Origin: REEB481 sp964586595
GTDB lineage: Bacteria; Bacteroidota; Bacteroidia; NS11-12g; UBA955
Assembly (NCBI GenBank): GCA_964586595.1
Contig: CAZPHB010000002.1
Coordinates: 124,001 to 188,000, forward strand
Direction: 5' to 3'
DNA length: 64,000 nt
In this document: piece after piece, positions 16,737 to 26,431 of the stretch
How the letters are laid out: the number at the start of each line of letters is the position of its first letter
Numbering within the stretch: the first letter of the stretch is position 1
Notes under the pieces: model-generated
Seen by the model: the letters and a program-made list of their open reading frames with translations, nothing else
Databases searched by the model: none
Told to the model about the DNA's origin: nothing
Position numbers and translations under genes: made by a program

Positions 16737-17518
16737 TTCATCGCATCCTGCATCATGGATTCGCTCAATTCCTTTCCAAGAAAGCGATCGATGCGATGAT
16801 GCACTGCGTATAGTACCGGCGTAAGCAACAATGCAACTGAAAATTTGTAGATGTAACCCATGGTTCCAACGGCCAGTACCTGACTCAACGGCCAGTCTGC
16901 ACCCCAGTAAAAGGCAATGATCAGCACCACATAACTGTCTAACAATTGGGAAACCAGGGTGGAACCCGTGGCACGGAGCCAGATGGCACGTGCACCGGTT
17001 CGTTTCCTCAGGGCCCGAAAAATACCTGCATCCACGACCTGTCCAATGAGGAATGCGCATAAGGAACCTGCAATAATGAACAATCCTTGACCAAAAACCT
17101 GGCTGTAGGCCTGATTCAAATCACGGAGGCCTTTTGTACTGGCACTTTTAACCCACCAATCCGCTGGTGTGAGCCAAATGGCAAAGCGAACCATCAGAAA
17201 TGCATAAATGATGAGCACAATGGCCATCATGGTAAGGCGCTGCACGCCCTTCCTTCCGAAATATTCATTGACGATGTCGGTAATAACAAATACTACCGGC
17301 CAAAGGATCACACCTGCCGTGAGTTGAAAATTCAGCGTATATCCGAGAATTCGGAAACCCGCATCGGGCAATCCGAGGGTTTTTTCGGCTGAGAAAATTT
17401 TCACGCCTATAAATTCGGCGAGCAGTGCATTTGTGAGGAAAAATCCTGCAAGGAATAAAAACAGCAAGTTCTTTTTATCCAAACCAGTAGCCGTTGTATT
17501 TGGATGCTCAGCAAGCAT
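16733..17518 (-). CDS. yhhQ: queuosine precursor transporter (YhhQ/DUF165)
   Basis: 261 residues, mostly hydrophobic with about six to seven membrane helices. Family motifs are FVITDIVNEYFGRKGVQRL and RATGSTLVSQLLDSYVVLIIAF. YhhQ imports queuosine precursors (preQ0/preQ1) for tRNA modification. The N-terminal 15 residues are hydrophilic. The start overlaps the 3' end of the upstream nuclease gene by 11 bp, suggesting one transcript; the 3' end overlaps the convergent methyltransferase gene by 4 bp. Confidence 0.93.
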   Translation of the reverse strand: MLAEHPNTTATGLDKKNLLFLFLAGFFLTNALLAEFIGVKIFSAEKTLGLPDAGFRILGYTLNFQLTAGVILWPVVFVITDIVNEYFGRKGVQRLTMMAIVLIIYAFLMVRFAIWLTPADWWVKSASTKGLRDLNQAYSQVFGQGLFIIAGSLCAFLIGQVVDAGIFRALRKRTGARAIWLRATGSTLVSQLLDSYVVLIIAFYWGADWPLSQVLAVGTMGYIYKFSVALLLTPVLYAVHHRIDRFLGKELSESMMQDAMN

Positions 17519-18911
17519 ATTCCTCCCCCATTTTCATGATGTGTACATTGGCAAAACCCCTGGCCAACAAACGGCTTTGCCAAGCCTGAAGTGCATCTGT
17601 ATCACCATGAACCAAGAGCATATGTTCTACGCGCTCCGGAACCTGACAGCTGAGGTATTCCAACATTTCTTCATAATCCGCATGGGCAGAGAAATAGTCC
17701 ATTACTTCAATCCGGCACCGCACTGGATATTCCGTACCAAAAATTCGAACTCGCTCTTTTCCTTCACGGAGTTGCCCGGCAAGACTCATGGGCGTGGCAT
17801 AACCTACGATCAACACGGTAGCATTGATGTCATCAATATTGTTTGCAATATGGTGTTTGACCCTTCCTGCTTCGGCCATTCCGGAAGCTGAAATGATGAT
17901 GGCCGGTCCCTTTTCGTTGTTCAACGCCTTACTTTGGTCAACTTTGCTGATGTAGTGCAGGTTGCTGAATCCAAAAGGATCTCCATCGCGGGTGATGTAT
18001 TCCAATATCTCCTTGTTGTACTCTTCTCTGTGCCTGGACATCACCGAAGTGGCATTAACCGATAAAGGACTATCTACGTAAACAGGTATTTTGGGCAATA
18101 AACCCTTGTGTGCCAGCTTGTCTAAAAGGAAAATCAACTCCTGGGTACGGTCGATGCTGAAGGCGGGAATGATGAGTTTCCCTCCCCTGTGCACACAGGT
18201 ATCTTTCACCACACGGAGCAGGTGTGCTTCTGCATCTTTCGTAGGTTCATGCCTTCGGTTTCCGTACGTGCTTTCACAAATGATGATGTCCGACTGTGGA
18301 AATGGATCAGGGCCGGAAAGGATTTGATCGCCCGGACGGCCAATATCTCCGGTAAAGGTTACTTTCTTTTCGTGCATGCCTTCCCTAATGGCAAGGGTAA
18401 TGGCCACGCTTCCCAAGATATGGGCATTCCTTGTACACAATACAGAAATTTCATCACACAGTTCAAAGTAATCACCGTTCATGGGCATTATTGTTACCTG
18501 ACGAAACACCTGCTGCACATCTTCAACATCATACAGCGGTTCAATGGGCGGAAGTCCTTTTGCCGCGCGACGCTTGTTCAGATGGCTTAAGTCACTTTCC
18601 TGAATTTTCGCGCTGTCCAGGAGCATTAGGTCCATTAGATCTTTTGTTGGTGCATTGCAGAAAATCGGTCCTCGGTAACCTTCTTTCACCAATCTTGGCA
18701 GTAACCCGGTATGGTCGATATGGGCATGTGAAATCAGCACATAGTTGAGTTCAGCCGGTGAAAATCCAAAGTGGCGGTTCAGGGCTTCACCCTCAGCTCC
18801 TTCGCCCTGAACCAGTCCGCAATCAAGCAACACCTTGGTTCCGTTTACGGTGGTTATGATATGTTTACTTCCGGTAACCCTTCCGGCAGCGCCAAATGAA
18901 GAAATGTGCAT
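17508..18911 (-). CDS. beta-CASP metallo-beta-lactamase RNA nuclease
   Basis: 467 residues. Metallo-beta-lactamase motif HAHIDHTG gives two-zinc ligands; NAHILGS, TFTGDIG and the beta-CASP motifs (SGMAEAGRVKHH, FSAHADYEEM, LVHGD) complete the active site. This architecture is that of bacterial and archaeal CPSF-like endo/exoribonucleases. No signal peptide, so cytoplasmic. The start codon ATG at 18911 directly begins the fold (MHISSFGAAGRVTGS). Probably acts in RNA turnover; specific substrates unknown. Followed by yhhQ with a slight overlap. Confidence 0.92.
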   Translation of the reverse strand: MHISSFGAAGRVTGSKHIITTVNGTKVLLDCGLVQGEGAEGEALNRHFGFSPAELNYVLISHAHIDHTGLLPRLVKEGYRGPIFCNAPTKDLMDLMLLDSAKIQESDLSHLNKRRAAKGLPPIEPLYDVEDVQQVFRQVTIMPMNGDYFELCDEISVLCTRNAHILGSVAITLAIREGMHEKKVTFTGDIGRPGDQILSGPDPFPQSDIIICESTYGNRRHEPTKDAEAHLLRVVKDTCVHRGGKLIIPAFSIDRTQELIFLLDKLAHKGLLPKIPVYVDSPLSVNATSVMSRHREEYNKEILEYITRDGDPFGFSNLHYISKVDQSKALNNEKGPAIIISASGMAEAGRVKHHIANNIDDINATVLIVGYATPMSLAGQLREGKERVRIFGTEYPVRCRIEVMDYFSAHADYEEMLEYLSCQVPERVEHMLLVHGDTDALQAWQSRLLARGFANVHIMKMGEEYAC

Positions 18912-18970
18912 GAAAATTGTATGTTAATACTGAAGTGGCAAGTTATCCTTGCCGAACATTACAAAGATTG

Positions 18971-20026
18971 ATGTACCGAATCATAATAACAAAATTGTTT
19001 TGGGGCGCATTGTTGCTGTTTGCTTTACCCAAATCAGGCAATTCCCAATCCTGGTTGCAATGGATGAAACAAGGACAAGCATTGGAGGAAGAAGCACAAT
19101 TTGCAGCTGCCTTGGTTTGTTATGACTCCGCCATCAGCCAAAAGCCAGACGAAGCATTGGCTTACTTCCACAGGGCGGTAGTTCGGTACGAACTGAACTT
19201 TAAATCATTGGCACTTGTAGACCTGAACAAGTGTCTATTGATTGATACAGGTTTTGCAGAAGCCTATTTTAACCGAGCGCTTGTACATCATGAGTTAAGC
19301 AATGACGCCTTTGCCTTAAATGATGTTTCGAAATACCTGGAATACGACAGCGGGAATGCATCATCATTATTGCTTTCCGCTTCTATTTTGGAACAATTGG
19401 GAGACTACCGGGGTATGGCGCAAGTTTTGATGAAGTATCAGCAGGCAGCACCGGACAACCTGGATATCATGATTCGCACGGCAGTCGCCCTTACAAAATC
19501 TGAACAATACAGTGCCGCTGATTCCTGGCTGAGCAATTGCCTGCAAAGATTCCCCGAATCGTTCGAATTGTATCAGTTGCGTGGCAGGAACCACCATGCT
19601 TCAGGAAATTACCCTAAAGCCATTGAAGATTACAGCTTGTGCATACTTACCCAGCCGAACAATGCCTCGTCATATGCATTAAGGGCGGCTTCAAAAAACG
19701 AAATTGAAGCATCATCAGATGCCATTTCTGATTACCAACAGGCGATTAGGTTGGACAGCAGCAATGGAAACTACTACCTTGAACTTGGCACAATCAGGTT
19801 GGAAGGGGCACAGTTCCAGGCGGCAGAAGAAGATTTTGATCTGGCCTTGAAATACAAATGTGAGGATTTGCGTTTTGCATTGATGGCTCGTGGACTTGTG
19901 AAATATAACCTCAGGAAGGGAAATGAAGCTTGTGCTGATTGGGAAAGAGCAGTATTGTTGGGATCCACGGAAGCTTCTGAATATTTACAGCGTTATTGCA
20001 CTAAAGTACCTAACCCTCATGAATAA
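18971..20026 (+). CDS. exported TPR-repeat protein
   Basis: 351 residues. An N-terminal hydrophobic segment (WGALLLFALPKSGNSQS) acts as a signal, followed by about eight to nine TPR units across the rest (for example EALAYFHRAVVRYEL and AEAYFNRALVHHELS). The ATG at 18971 is chosen because it starts directly before the signal; an earlier in-frame codon at 18917 would add an unrelated segment. The 3' end overlaps the next gene by 8 bp. Probably periplasmic, scaffolding peptidoglycan or envelope complexes; its neighbour is a transglycosylase-like protein. Confidence 0.82.
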   Translation: MYRIIITKLFWGALLLFALPKSGNSQSWLQWMKQGQALEEEAQFAAALVCYDSAISQKPDEALAYFHRAVVRYELNFKSLALVDLNKCLLIDTGFAEAYFNRALVHHELSNDAFALNDVSKYLEYDSGNASSLLLSASILEQLGDYRGMAQVLMKYQQAAPDNLDIMIRTAVALTKSEQYSAADSWLSNCLQRFPESFELYQLRGRNHHASGNYPKAIEDYSLCILTQPNNASSYALRAASKNEIEASSDAISDYQQAIRLDSSNGNYYLELGTIRLEGAQFQAAEEDFDLALKYKCEDLRFALMARGLVKYNLRKGNEACADWERAVLLGSTEASEYLQRYCTKVPNPHE

Positions 20027-21014
20027 AATTGGCTGGTTTATTTGTGCGCTGATCATGATTTGCGGAGGAATAGTGCTTAGCCTCCCCAAGGGAAGCTCGC
20101 TTCATCGGGAATCATTTACGGTACACTGCGGTACAGCCAGGGTAGTGTGCAAGTTGGATCCTGATGGCGTGCCCGTTTGTTTTGTCCAACTTCCTTGTGT
20201 TCGTTCTGAAGGATGGGATACATTACAGCAAATTCATTTCTGGCGAAAGATTATGCGCCTGGATCCCGACAGTGCATTGGTGAATACCGCGGGTTCAAGG
20301 GTGATTTTGGGGAAAATCTCCATGAAGCAATACCTGAACCTCTCACAAGAGCAGCGAGATTCATTCAAGACTGATTGGCGACAGAAACATCAATTGCCGG
20401 AAATGGAAAAAGTGTTTATCACCAGCGGCAAGAATTGGTTTTACAACCCAAAACAAATCGCCCCTCGTATCAAGCGTGCTGTAGAAATTTTTGACAGCAT
20501 GGGTGTTGATCCATTCCTTGCGCAGGCGGTATTACTGATCGAAAGTCCAGTAGGTAACTTAAAAAGCGAATCAGGGGCTTATGGACAATTTCAATTGATG
20601 CCATCTGTAGCCAGGCAATTCGGTCTGAAAGTTGATGCGCGAATAGATGAAAGGGCCAACTTCGATAAAAGCGCAATAGCTGCTGCCCGGTTATTTAAAG
20701 AAATTTGCATTCCGCATAGTGCCAAAATGCTCGATGAACTTGGCTATGATCACCACGAACAAAGCTTATGGTTTCGATTGCTTGTGATGCATGTATATCA
20801 TGCAGGTGCATATAATGTGCGTAAAGCCTTGCAAATTCTTCCAAACGTACCTTCCGGAAAGGCATTCATACAGGCATTGTGGAATGTAGAATACGGCAGT
20901 TTCAAAAATGCTGCACAAAACTATTCTCAGCTGGTATTATCGTCTTATCTGGAATTCAACCAATACATGATGAATTATGGATTGGACCATCATTACTTGT
21001 CAGACCGCAGGTAA
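20019..21014 (+). CDS. lytic transglycosylase-like protein (SLT domain)
   Basis: 331 residues. N-terminal membrane or signal segment (MNKIGWFICALIMICGG), then about 120 unassigned residues, then an SLT-type fold with Glu175 in LLIESPVGN, followed by SGAYGQFQLMPSVARQFGL and YHAGAYNVRKAL. These are the family's catalytic and substrate-groove motifs, although the usual ESxxNP is altered (ESPVGN). Likely a periplasmic peptidoglycan lyase. The start overlaps the TPR gene, so the two are coupled. The 3' end overlaps the convergent glycosyltransferase gene by 22 bp. Confidence 0.82.
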   Translation: MNKIGWFICALIMICGGIVLSLPKGSSLHRESFTVHCGTARVVCKLDPDGVPVCFVQLPCVRSEGWDTLQQIHFWRKIMRLDPDSALVNTAGSRVILGKISMKQYLNLSQEQRDSFKTDWRQKHQLPEMEKVFITSGKNWFYNPKQIAPRIKRAVEIFDSMGVDPFLAQAVLLIESPVGNLKSESGAYGQFQLMPSVARQFGLKVDARIDERANFDKSAIAAARLFKEICIPHSAKMLDELGYDHHEQSLWFRLLVMHVYHAGAYNVRKALQILPNVPSGKAFIQALWNVEYGSFKNAAQNYSQLVLSSYLEFNQYMMNYGLDHHYLSDRR

Positions 21015-21742
21015 TCGAAACGGGTTAAACCCCAACGGTGCATGCGGTATTGAAAACAAACGCGCAGAACGCCCAGTCCATAAATTACACTCCGTTTAAA
21101 ATTAATGGAGGAAGCTTCTTCAAAATACCTTGTTGGACAAGTTATTTCCCCGATTTCATAACCTGCCATAAAAATTTGCGCGGTGATTTCGTTGTCAAAG
21201 ACAAAATCATCAGAATCTTTTTCTAAAGCCAATTTGCGCAAAACATCACCGCTAAATGCACGGTACCCGGTATGATATTCACTTAATTTCTGGCCCATCA
21301 TGATGTTTTGAAAAAGTGTTAAGACCCGGTTGGCAGCATATTTATACACGGGCATGCCACCTTTCAATGCCCCCTTTCCCAGAATTCTGGAGGCATACAC
21401 CACAGGATAAACATCATGTGCAATAACGTATGCCATACTTTCTATCAGTTTCGGACTGTACTGGTAATCTGGGTGGACCATAATGACAATGTCCGCGCCC
21501 AATTCGAGTGCTTTTGCATAACACGTTTTCTGATTCCCTCCGTAACCTTTATTGTGGTCATGTCGAATTACATGGTGTATTCCAAGTTTATGGGCCAAAT
21601 TGGAAGTTCCATCACCACTGGCATCATCTACCAAAACTACTTCATCAACCACATCCAATGGAATCTCTTTCCATGTTTTCTCTAAAGTTTTGGTCGCGTT
21701 GTAGGCTGGCATCACGACTACAACTTTTTTGTTTTTGATCAT
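20993..21742 (-). CDS. family 2 glycosyltransferase (DPM1-like)
   Basis: 249 residues from the ATG at 21742. GT-A fold: VVVVMPAYNATKTLEKTW, LVDDASGDGT, NKGYGGNQKTCYAKAL and the acceptor region HTGYRAFSGDVLRKLAL. Related to dolichol-phosphate mannosyltransferase-like GT2 proteins that put sugars on lipid carriers, but with no C-terminal membrane helices. Ten upstream in-frame residues (to 21772) are dropped because they lack family similarity. It is transcribed alone, with a shared bidirectional terminator upstream. Confidence 0.9.
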   Translation of the reverse strand: MIKNKKVVVVMPAYNATKTLEKTWKEIPLDVVDEVVLVDDASGDGTSNLAHKLGIHHVIRHDHNKGYGGNQKTCYAKALELGADIVIMVHPDYQYSPKLIESMAYVIAHDVYPVVYASRILGKGALKGGMPVYKYAANRVLTLFQNIMMGQKLSEYHTGYRAFSGDVLRKLALEKDSDDFVFDNEITAQIFMAGYEIGEITCPTRYFEEASSINFKRSVIYGLGVLRVCFQYRMHRWGLTRFDYLRSDK

Positions 21743-21801
21743 GGGCTTGCAAAATACGGCCTTCAAGCACAATCATCCACAACCAGTAAGTTCAAAAAAA
21801 A

Positions 21802-21828
21802 AGCCTTGGTAATTCCAAGGCTCTTTTT
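21802..21828. terminator. bidirectional intrinsic terminator
   Basis: Stem AGCCTTGG/CCAAGGCT (8 bp, 5-nt loop, 21802-21822) with an A-run on the left and a T-run on the right. On the minus strand it ends the OmpA-family transcript ahead of the glycosyltransferase gene. Confidence 0.85.
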
Positions 21829-21845
21829 ATTTACTCAATTCTTAT

Positions 21846-23477
21846 TTAGCGAATGGATCGTCCTGCCGGAGCTATTGGACGTGGCGCAGTGCTTCTGGGA
21901 GCTGCACCATTCTGAAATCTGAAATCAATTTTATTCTTGTCTGCGGGCTTGCAGGTTTCATCAACAATAATCCTGTCGCGGCTCAAACCGTATTCTGAAA
22001 CCAGGATGTTGATGATGTTGTCCACGCGACAAGCGTTGATTCTGTCTTGCTCTGTTCCACTGTACATTTTCTCTTTGCCTTTGCCGTTGTGCCCACAAAT
22101 GGTCAATTTCTTATCGGGGCATTGCTTCATCTTATTGGCAACCTCAAAAAGGATGATGGAGAATTCAGGATTGATGTTGCAACGACCTGCTGAGAAATAC
22201 ATGCTGGGGAACAGCATATCATCACAATTGCAGCAGTTCACATTAATGGCCCGTCCTCGTGCATCTACGTAGGAATTTCTTGCGCTGTTCGGTTCAAGAT
22301 CGCGGTGGTTTGGAATTCCGTCACCATCATCATCTTTCATACGACCCTCTGAATCAACATCAGCATTGGCGTCAGAGAATATTTCTTTATCGCGGCAATC
22401 TGGAATACCATCACCGTCTGTATCAACGGCCAAGCCATTGCCATAAACATGACAGCTGTCTGGGGTATCTGCTTCAACATCGAAATAATTGCTTACACCA
22501 TCTTTATCATCATCTTTAGTCAGCGTGTCGAGGGTTTTCTCCACTTTGGCAATTTTGTCATACATAGACTCCACCGGACTCAGCCAATCATAATGCTGTG
22601 GATTCTTATTGCCAAATTTCCAGGAAAGATTCAGATTCATCAGACCATAACTGTCGAAATACCGATTTTGAAATATTTGGGTGTTGTACACATCGACATC
22701 GTCATCACGAACCCAAGTTTGGCGGTATTCGAACCCTATATCGAACAAGCGACCCAGGTTGTGTTTGAAACCGAATCCAAAAGGAACCATTGCATTGCGA
22801 CTCTCCCAACGCTCTTCAACTGGTTTACCCAAATTTGGGTTTTTCTTTCCCTGACTGAAATAATGTGTCAGGTAGTAATCTCCACCAATGAACAAACGCT
22901 GATCTACAAATGTGGCTTTTGACCTGTATGCCATGATGCCCATGCCCACGAACATGTACATTTGGGTTTTGCGAAGCGGGCGCAGGAATGAAATGTTTCC
23001 AAGGGTGAACACCATCTGGACGTTCATGTCCTGGAAGCGGCTGCGGAATTCAAAGAAATCTTTAAAGTTGGTTGGTGCCTGATAATCACGGGCTCCGCGC
23101 AGGAATCCGTAGTTGTATTCTCCACGAAGGCCAAAAGTTTGAGAGATAGAATATTTCACAAACGGACGAACGTGCCAGCTTGGAACAATTTTATCGGCAT
23201 CTCCGAAGAACGCGGTAGGTCCGCCACCAATGCCTAAAGACCATTTTTTTGCGCGACGATCTACAAAATAACTCGTAACAGAATACTGACCGGAATCGTT
23301 TGTACGGTCTGTCCGACCCTTTCCAGCCGGCCATTTTGACTCAGCAGTGGGATGCCATTTAACACCTCCCTGAACGGAGCCAGTATTATTGCCGGCACTG
23401 GAATCCAAACCCTGACCATATGCAGTGTAAGAACCCAGAACGATCAGAAAGAGGGACAACCTTTTCAGCGTTTTCAT
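21846..23477 (-). CDS. outer-membrane OmpA-family protein with thrombospondin-type-3 Ca repeats
   Basis: 543 residues. Signal peptide (MKTLKRLSLFLIVLGSYTAYGQ), a beta-barrel-like N-terminal domain (about 70-300), a middle segment with acidic Ca-binding repeats (DDDKDGVSNYFDVEADTPD, DTDGDGIPDCRDKE, DDDGDGIPNHRD), and a C-terminal OmpA-type domain (PEFSIILFEVANKM, ICGHNGKGK, RIIVDETCKP) that can anchor to peptidoglycan. OmpA proteins of this layout are common in Bacteroidota outer membranes. The start is the ATG at 23477 with an exact -7 element (23502-23509). A Pro/Arg/Ala tail of about 15 residues ends the protein. Confidence 0.9.
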   Translation of the reverse strand: MKTLKRLSLFLIVLGSYTAYGQGLDSSAGNNTGSVQGGVKWHPTAESKWPAGKGRTDRTNDSGQYSVTSYFVDRRAKKWSLGIGGGPTAFFGDADKIVPSWHVRPFVKYSISQTFGLRGEYNYGFLRGARDYQAPTNFKDFFEFRSRFQDMNVQMVFTLGNISFLRPLRKTQMYMFVGMGIMAYRSKATFVDQRLFIGGDYYLTHYFSQGKKNPNLGKPVEERWESRNAMVPFGFGFKHNLGRLFDIGFEYRQTWVRDDDVDVYNTQIFQNRYFDSYGLMNLNLSWKFGNKNPQHYDWLSPVESMYDKIAKVEKTLDTLTKDDDKDGVSNYFDVEADTPDSCHVYGNGLAVDTDGDGIPDCRDKEIFSDANADVDSEGRMKDDDGDGIPNHRDLEPNSARNSYVDARGRAINVNCCNCDDMLFPSMYFSAGRCNINPEFSIILFEVANKMKQCPDKKLTICGHNGKGKEKMYSGTEQDRINACRVDNIINILVSEYGLSRDRIIVDETCKPADKNKIDFRFQNGAAPRSTAPRPIAPAGRSIR

Positions 23478-23501
23478 TGAACAATCAGAATAATTTCTCC
23501 G

Positions 23502-23509
23502 CAAACATA
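23502..23509 (-). promoter_or_regulatory. -7 element TATGTTTG for the OmpA-family gene
   Basis: Exact TAnnTTTG match on the minus strand, 24 nt before the ATG. Confidence 0.5.
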
Positions 23510-23552
23510 AGCACGGATTATGTTTTTTGCAAGATTGATTCGCGGAAGTAAA

Positions 23553-25127
23553 TCATGTCGCATCCAATAAAAGGTGCATTGAACCCTGTTCGCCAATAAA
23601 CGATGAAACGAGATAATCAGGTAATTGGGTGCCGGGCAGCAAAAATGCGGCTGCATGTACTGTTCGCTCTTGTGGATGTGCGGTGGAAAAATACCTTTGC
23701 GCCGCCTTCAACAGCCGTCGAATCTCAAGCATTTGACCTGGTTGTTCAATGACATGACTTTCATAGGTTTTACGGGCCTTTTGAAGTCCTTTGAGGTAGT
23801 TATCGCTCATTCCTTTCAGCTCTTTCAATGCAGGGCTTTTCCATACATGAAGCAATGCATGCAACTGATTCACCAAAGTTTCATATGAGTTCACCAATTC
23901 AGGGAATCCGTCGTCGTGCAACACTTGGTTTAAAAGGTAAGATTGCAATTGGTTTTCTTCCAGCCAAAGTTGCGCCAATTCAAGGTTAGCGTTCGCCAAC
24001 AATAAGGATGTTTTGGCATCGGGTATCACAAAAGACGTACGTTTTAACAAGGCCGGAAGCGTCATTTCAGCCCGGGTGAATGCACGGGCCGTTTGTTGCC
24101 AGTAAACGTATTCCGAAGGCCCCGCTATGTATGCTAAATTGGGCAGAATGGTTTCCTGGTATAAAGGACGCATCAGCACATTGGGGCTAAAAAACTCGGG
24201 GAACGCATGGAGCGATTCCCGGAGGGCTGCTTTTGACCAACGAATACCATCCACCAAAAAACCGGGAGCATCAGGGTCGCGTTCAATGCGGTTCCGGGTA
24301 CCCGTATCAGGATTTAGGTAAAACAGATTAGGGTTACGCACATGTGCCTCCGGTTTTAAACCTTTTTCCGACAAAAGACTGCCCTGCTCGAGAAACGCAG
24401 CGGCAAAAGCCCCTTCCATTAATTCTTTTTCAAGGAGTGGCTGAAATAGCTTTTTTAGCGAAGCATCATCGGGATCCAGGCAAACTAATCCGTGGCCGGA
24501 AAACTGCATGTGCACAAAATTTCTAGTCGCTTCACTAAGGGTAATACCGGGCTTATAACAGGCGCAAAACTGTTTCCAGGCATTTTTCTCTTCGGCGCGA
24601 TGCAGGTTGTTTTCAACTTCCGCAAACATCAACTGCATGGAATCAGAAGGCAAGCGGCCAACAGGGCCTCCGGATGCGGCTTCCCAATGGTAGGTTTTGC
24701 CAAAAAGTTCGAAGGTGGAAATTTCGGCAAAGTCGTGGTCTTCACTTGCCATCCAGAACAACGGAACGAAATGGTATGCGGGAAAATCTGTGTTCAGCTG
24801 CCTGCATGTGCGGATTACATCGGTAATCTTGAACAAAACGTACAACGGACCGAGCATGATGTGCAATTGCTGTCCGGTAGTTACGGTAAACGTGTGCTGA
24901 TTCCTCAGCGCTTCTATGTTTTTTTCAGTTAGTGACCCAGAAAATCCGGTTGTGTTCGCGTATTGTTTCAGCAGCGTATCAGCAAGTATGGCGCGCTTGT
25001 CATCAGGGAATTGGCGCTGATGAATCAGTTGTTGGGTAATTTCTTTCGGAAAATCAGAAATCGCTTCTGCCTTTCCTAATTGGGCGGGAAAATATGAATC
25101 AGGTACTTTCAGCGGAATAGCATTCAT
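23553..25127 (-). CDS. bshC: bacillithiol synthase BshC
   Basis: 524 residues, the usual BshC length. It adds cysteine to GlcN-malate in the last step of bacillithiol synthesis. Signatures are FTVTTGQQLHIMLGPLYVLFK, PLFWMASEDHDFAEI, RPLYQETILPNLAYIAGPSE and the C-terminal GTQLPDYLVSSF region. No bshA or bshB is in the window, so the pathway must be completed elsewhere. The start overlaps the rimO stop by 4 nt: ftsY-rimO-bshC form one minus-strand transcription unit. Confidence 0.93.
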   Translation of the reverse strand: MNAIPLKVPDSYFPAQLGKAEAISDFPKEITQQLIHQRQFPDDKRAILADTLLKQYANTTGFSGSLTEKNIEALRNQHTFTVTTGQQLHIMLGPLYVLFKITDVIRTCRQLNTDFPAYHFVPLFWMASEDHDFAEISTFELFGKTYHWEAASGGPVGRLPSDSMQLMFAEVENNLHRAEEKNAWKQFCACYKPGITLSEATRNFVHMQFSGHGLVCLDPDDASLKKLFQPLLEKELMEGAFAAAFLEQGSLLSEKGLKPEAHVRNPNLFYLNPDTGTRNRIERDPDAPGFLVDGIRWSKAALRESLHAFPEFFSPNVLMRPLYQETILPNLAYIAGPSEYVYWQQTARAFTRAEMTLPALLKRTSFVIPDAKTSLLLANANLELAQLWLEENQLQSYLLNQVLHDDGFPELVNSYETLVNQLHALLHVWKSPALKELKGMSDNYLKGLQKARKTYESHVIEQPGQMLEIRRLLKAAQRYFSTAHPQERTVHAAAFLLPGTQLPDYLVSSFIGEQGSMHLLLDAT

Positions 25128-26431
25128 GCCAGGGTTCCATAAAGATCATACGGTGTTACTTCGGTGATGCGCACTTGTGCAAAATCACCAACACGCACGT
25201 AATTACCTTCTACTGGCACCAAAACCTCATTATCTACTTCCGGAGAATCAAACTCTGTTCTACCCACAAAATACCCTCCATCCATGCGATCGAACATCAC
25301 CCTGTATTCCTTACCTAACATTTCCTGATTCAGGGCTTCTGAAATTTCACGCTGGGCTTCCATTATGGCCGCTGCGCGTTGTTCTTTAACGTCTTGGGGT
25401 ACATCATCTTCCAAACTGTGGGCATGCGTATTTTCTTCGTGTGAATAGGTAAATACGCCTAAACGATTGAATCTGAAACGCTGTACAAATTGGAGCAACT
25501 GTTGAAAATCATCATCTGTTTCACCTGGATGGCCAACCAAAAGTGTTGTACGCAGCGAGATTCCCGGAACCATTTCGCGGATTTGAACCAACAATTCTTC
25601 ACTGCGTCTGGTGGTAATTCCACGGCGCATCAATTTGAGCATTTTATCGCTGTGATGCTGCACCGGAATATCGAGGTATTTACAAATATTCGGGCGCGAT
25701 GCCATCACCGGAAGCACATCCATGGGAAATTGTCCCGGGAATGCATAGTGCAATCTGATCCATTCAACACCAGGGATATCGCTGACTCGTTCCATTAGTT
25801 CAGCCAGTTTGCGGGATCCGTAAAGATCTAATCCGTAGTAGGTGCTGTCCTGTGCAATGAGCATGAATTCAGAAGTACCATTTTTTACCCTGTTGCTGAT
25901 TTCGGCCACAATTTGCTCCATGGGTTTTGATACGTGTCCGCCCCTCATCAGCGGGATGGCGCAAAATGAACAAGGCCGGTCGCATCCTTCGGAAATTTTT
26001 ATGTATGCGTAATGACGCGGCGTAACCTGCATTCGATCACCCAATAAATCATGCCGGTAATCAGCACCTACCGTACGCAGAAGGTTGGGTAATTCAAGTG
26101 TTCCAAACCAAGCATCAACTTCTGGAATTTCTGAAGTGAGCTCATCGCGATAACGTTGCGACAAACACCCTGTAACGTACAACTTTTCAATATCACCGTT
26201 TTGCTTTGCATCTGCATAGCGAAGAATGGTGTCAATACTTTCCTGCTTTGCATTGTCAATGAAGCCGCAGGTATTGATGATTACAATGTCTGAAGTACCC
26301 GATTTTTCATGCGATACCTGGAAGTCACCGGCGCGCAATTGGCCCATCAGTACTTCACTATCCACTAAATTCTTAGAGCAACCCAGCGTAATTACATTTA
26401 CCGAAGGTGTTTTGTGCGTGCGCGTTTTCAT
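25124..26431 (-). CDS. rimO: ribosomal protein S12 methylthiotransferase RimO
   Basis: 435 residues. Radical-SAM enzyme that methylthiolates Asp of ribosomal protein S12. The N-terminal UPF0004 domain has GCSKNLVDSEVLMGQL and three cysteines for the auxiliary cluster; the radical-SAM motif is CDRPCSFCAIP; a C-terminal TRAM domain (VDNEVLVPVEGNYVRVGDF) follows. S12 specificity is inferred from overall RimO likeness rather than MiaB. It overlaps ftsY and bshC by 4 nt at each end. Confidence 0.94.
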   Translation of the reverse strand: MKTRTHKTPSVNVITLGCSKNLVDSEVLMGQLRAGDFQVSHEKSGTSDIVIINTCGFIDNAKQESIDTILRYADAKQNGDIEKLYVTGCLSQRYRDELTSEIPEVDAWFGTLELPNLLRTVGADYRHDLLGDRMQVTPRHYAYIKISEGCDRPCSFCAIPLMRGGHVSKPMEQIVAEISNRVKNGTSEFMLIAQDSTYYGLDLYGSRKLAELMERVSDIPGVEWIRLHYAFPGQFPMDVLPVMASRPNICKYLDIPVQHHSDKMLKLMRRGITTRRSEELLVQIREMVPGISLRTTLLVGHPGETDDDFQQLLQFVQRFRFNRLGVFTYSHEENTHAHSLEDDVPQDVKEQRAAAIMEAQREISEALNQEMLGKEYRVMFDRMDGGYFVGRTEFDSPEVDNEVLVPVEGNYVRVGDFAQVRITEVTPYDLYGTLA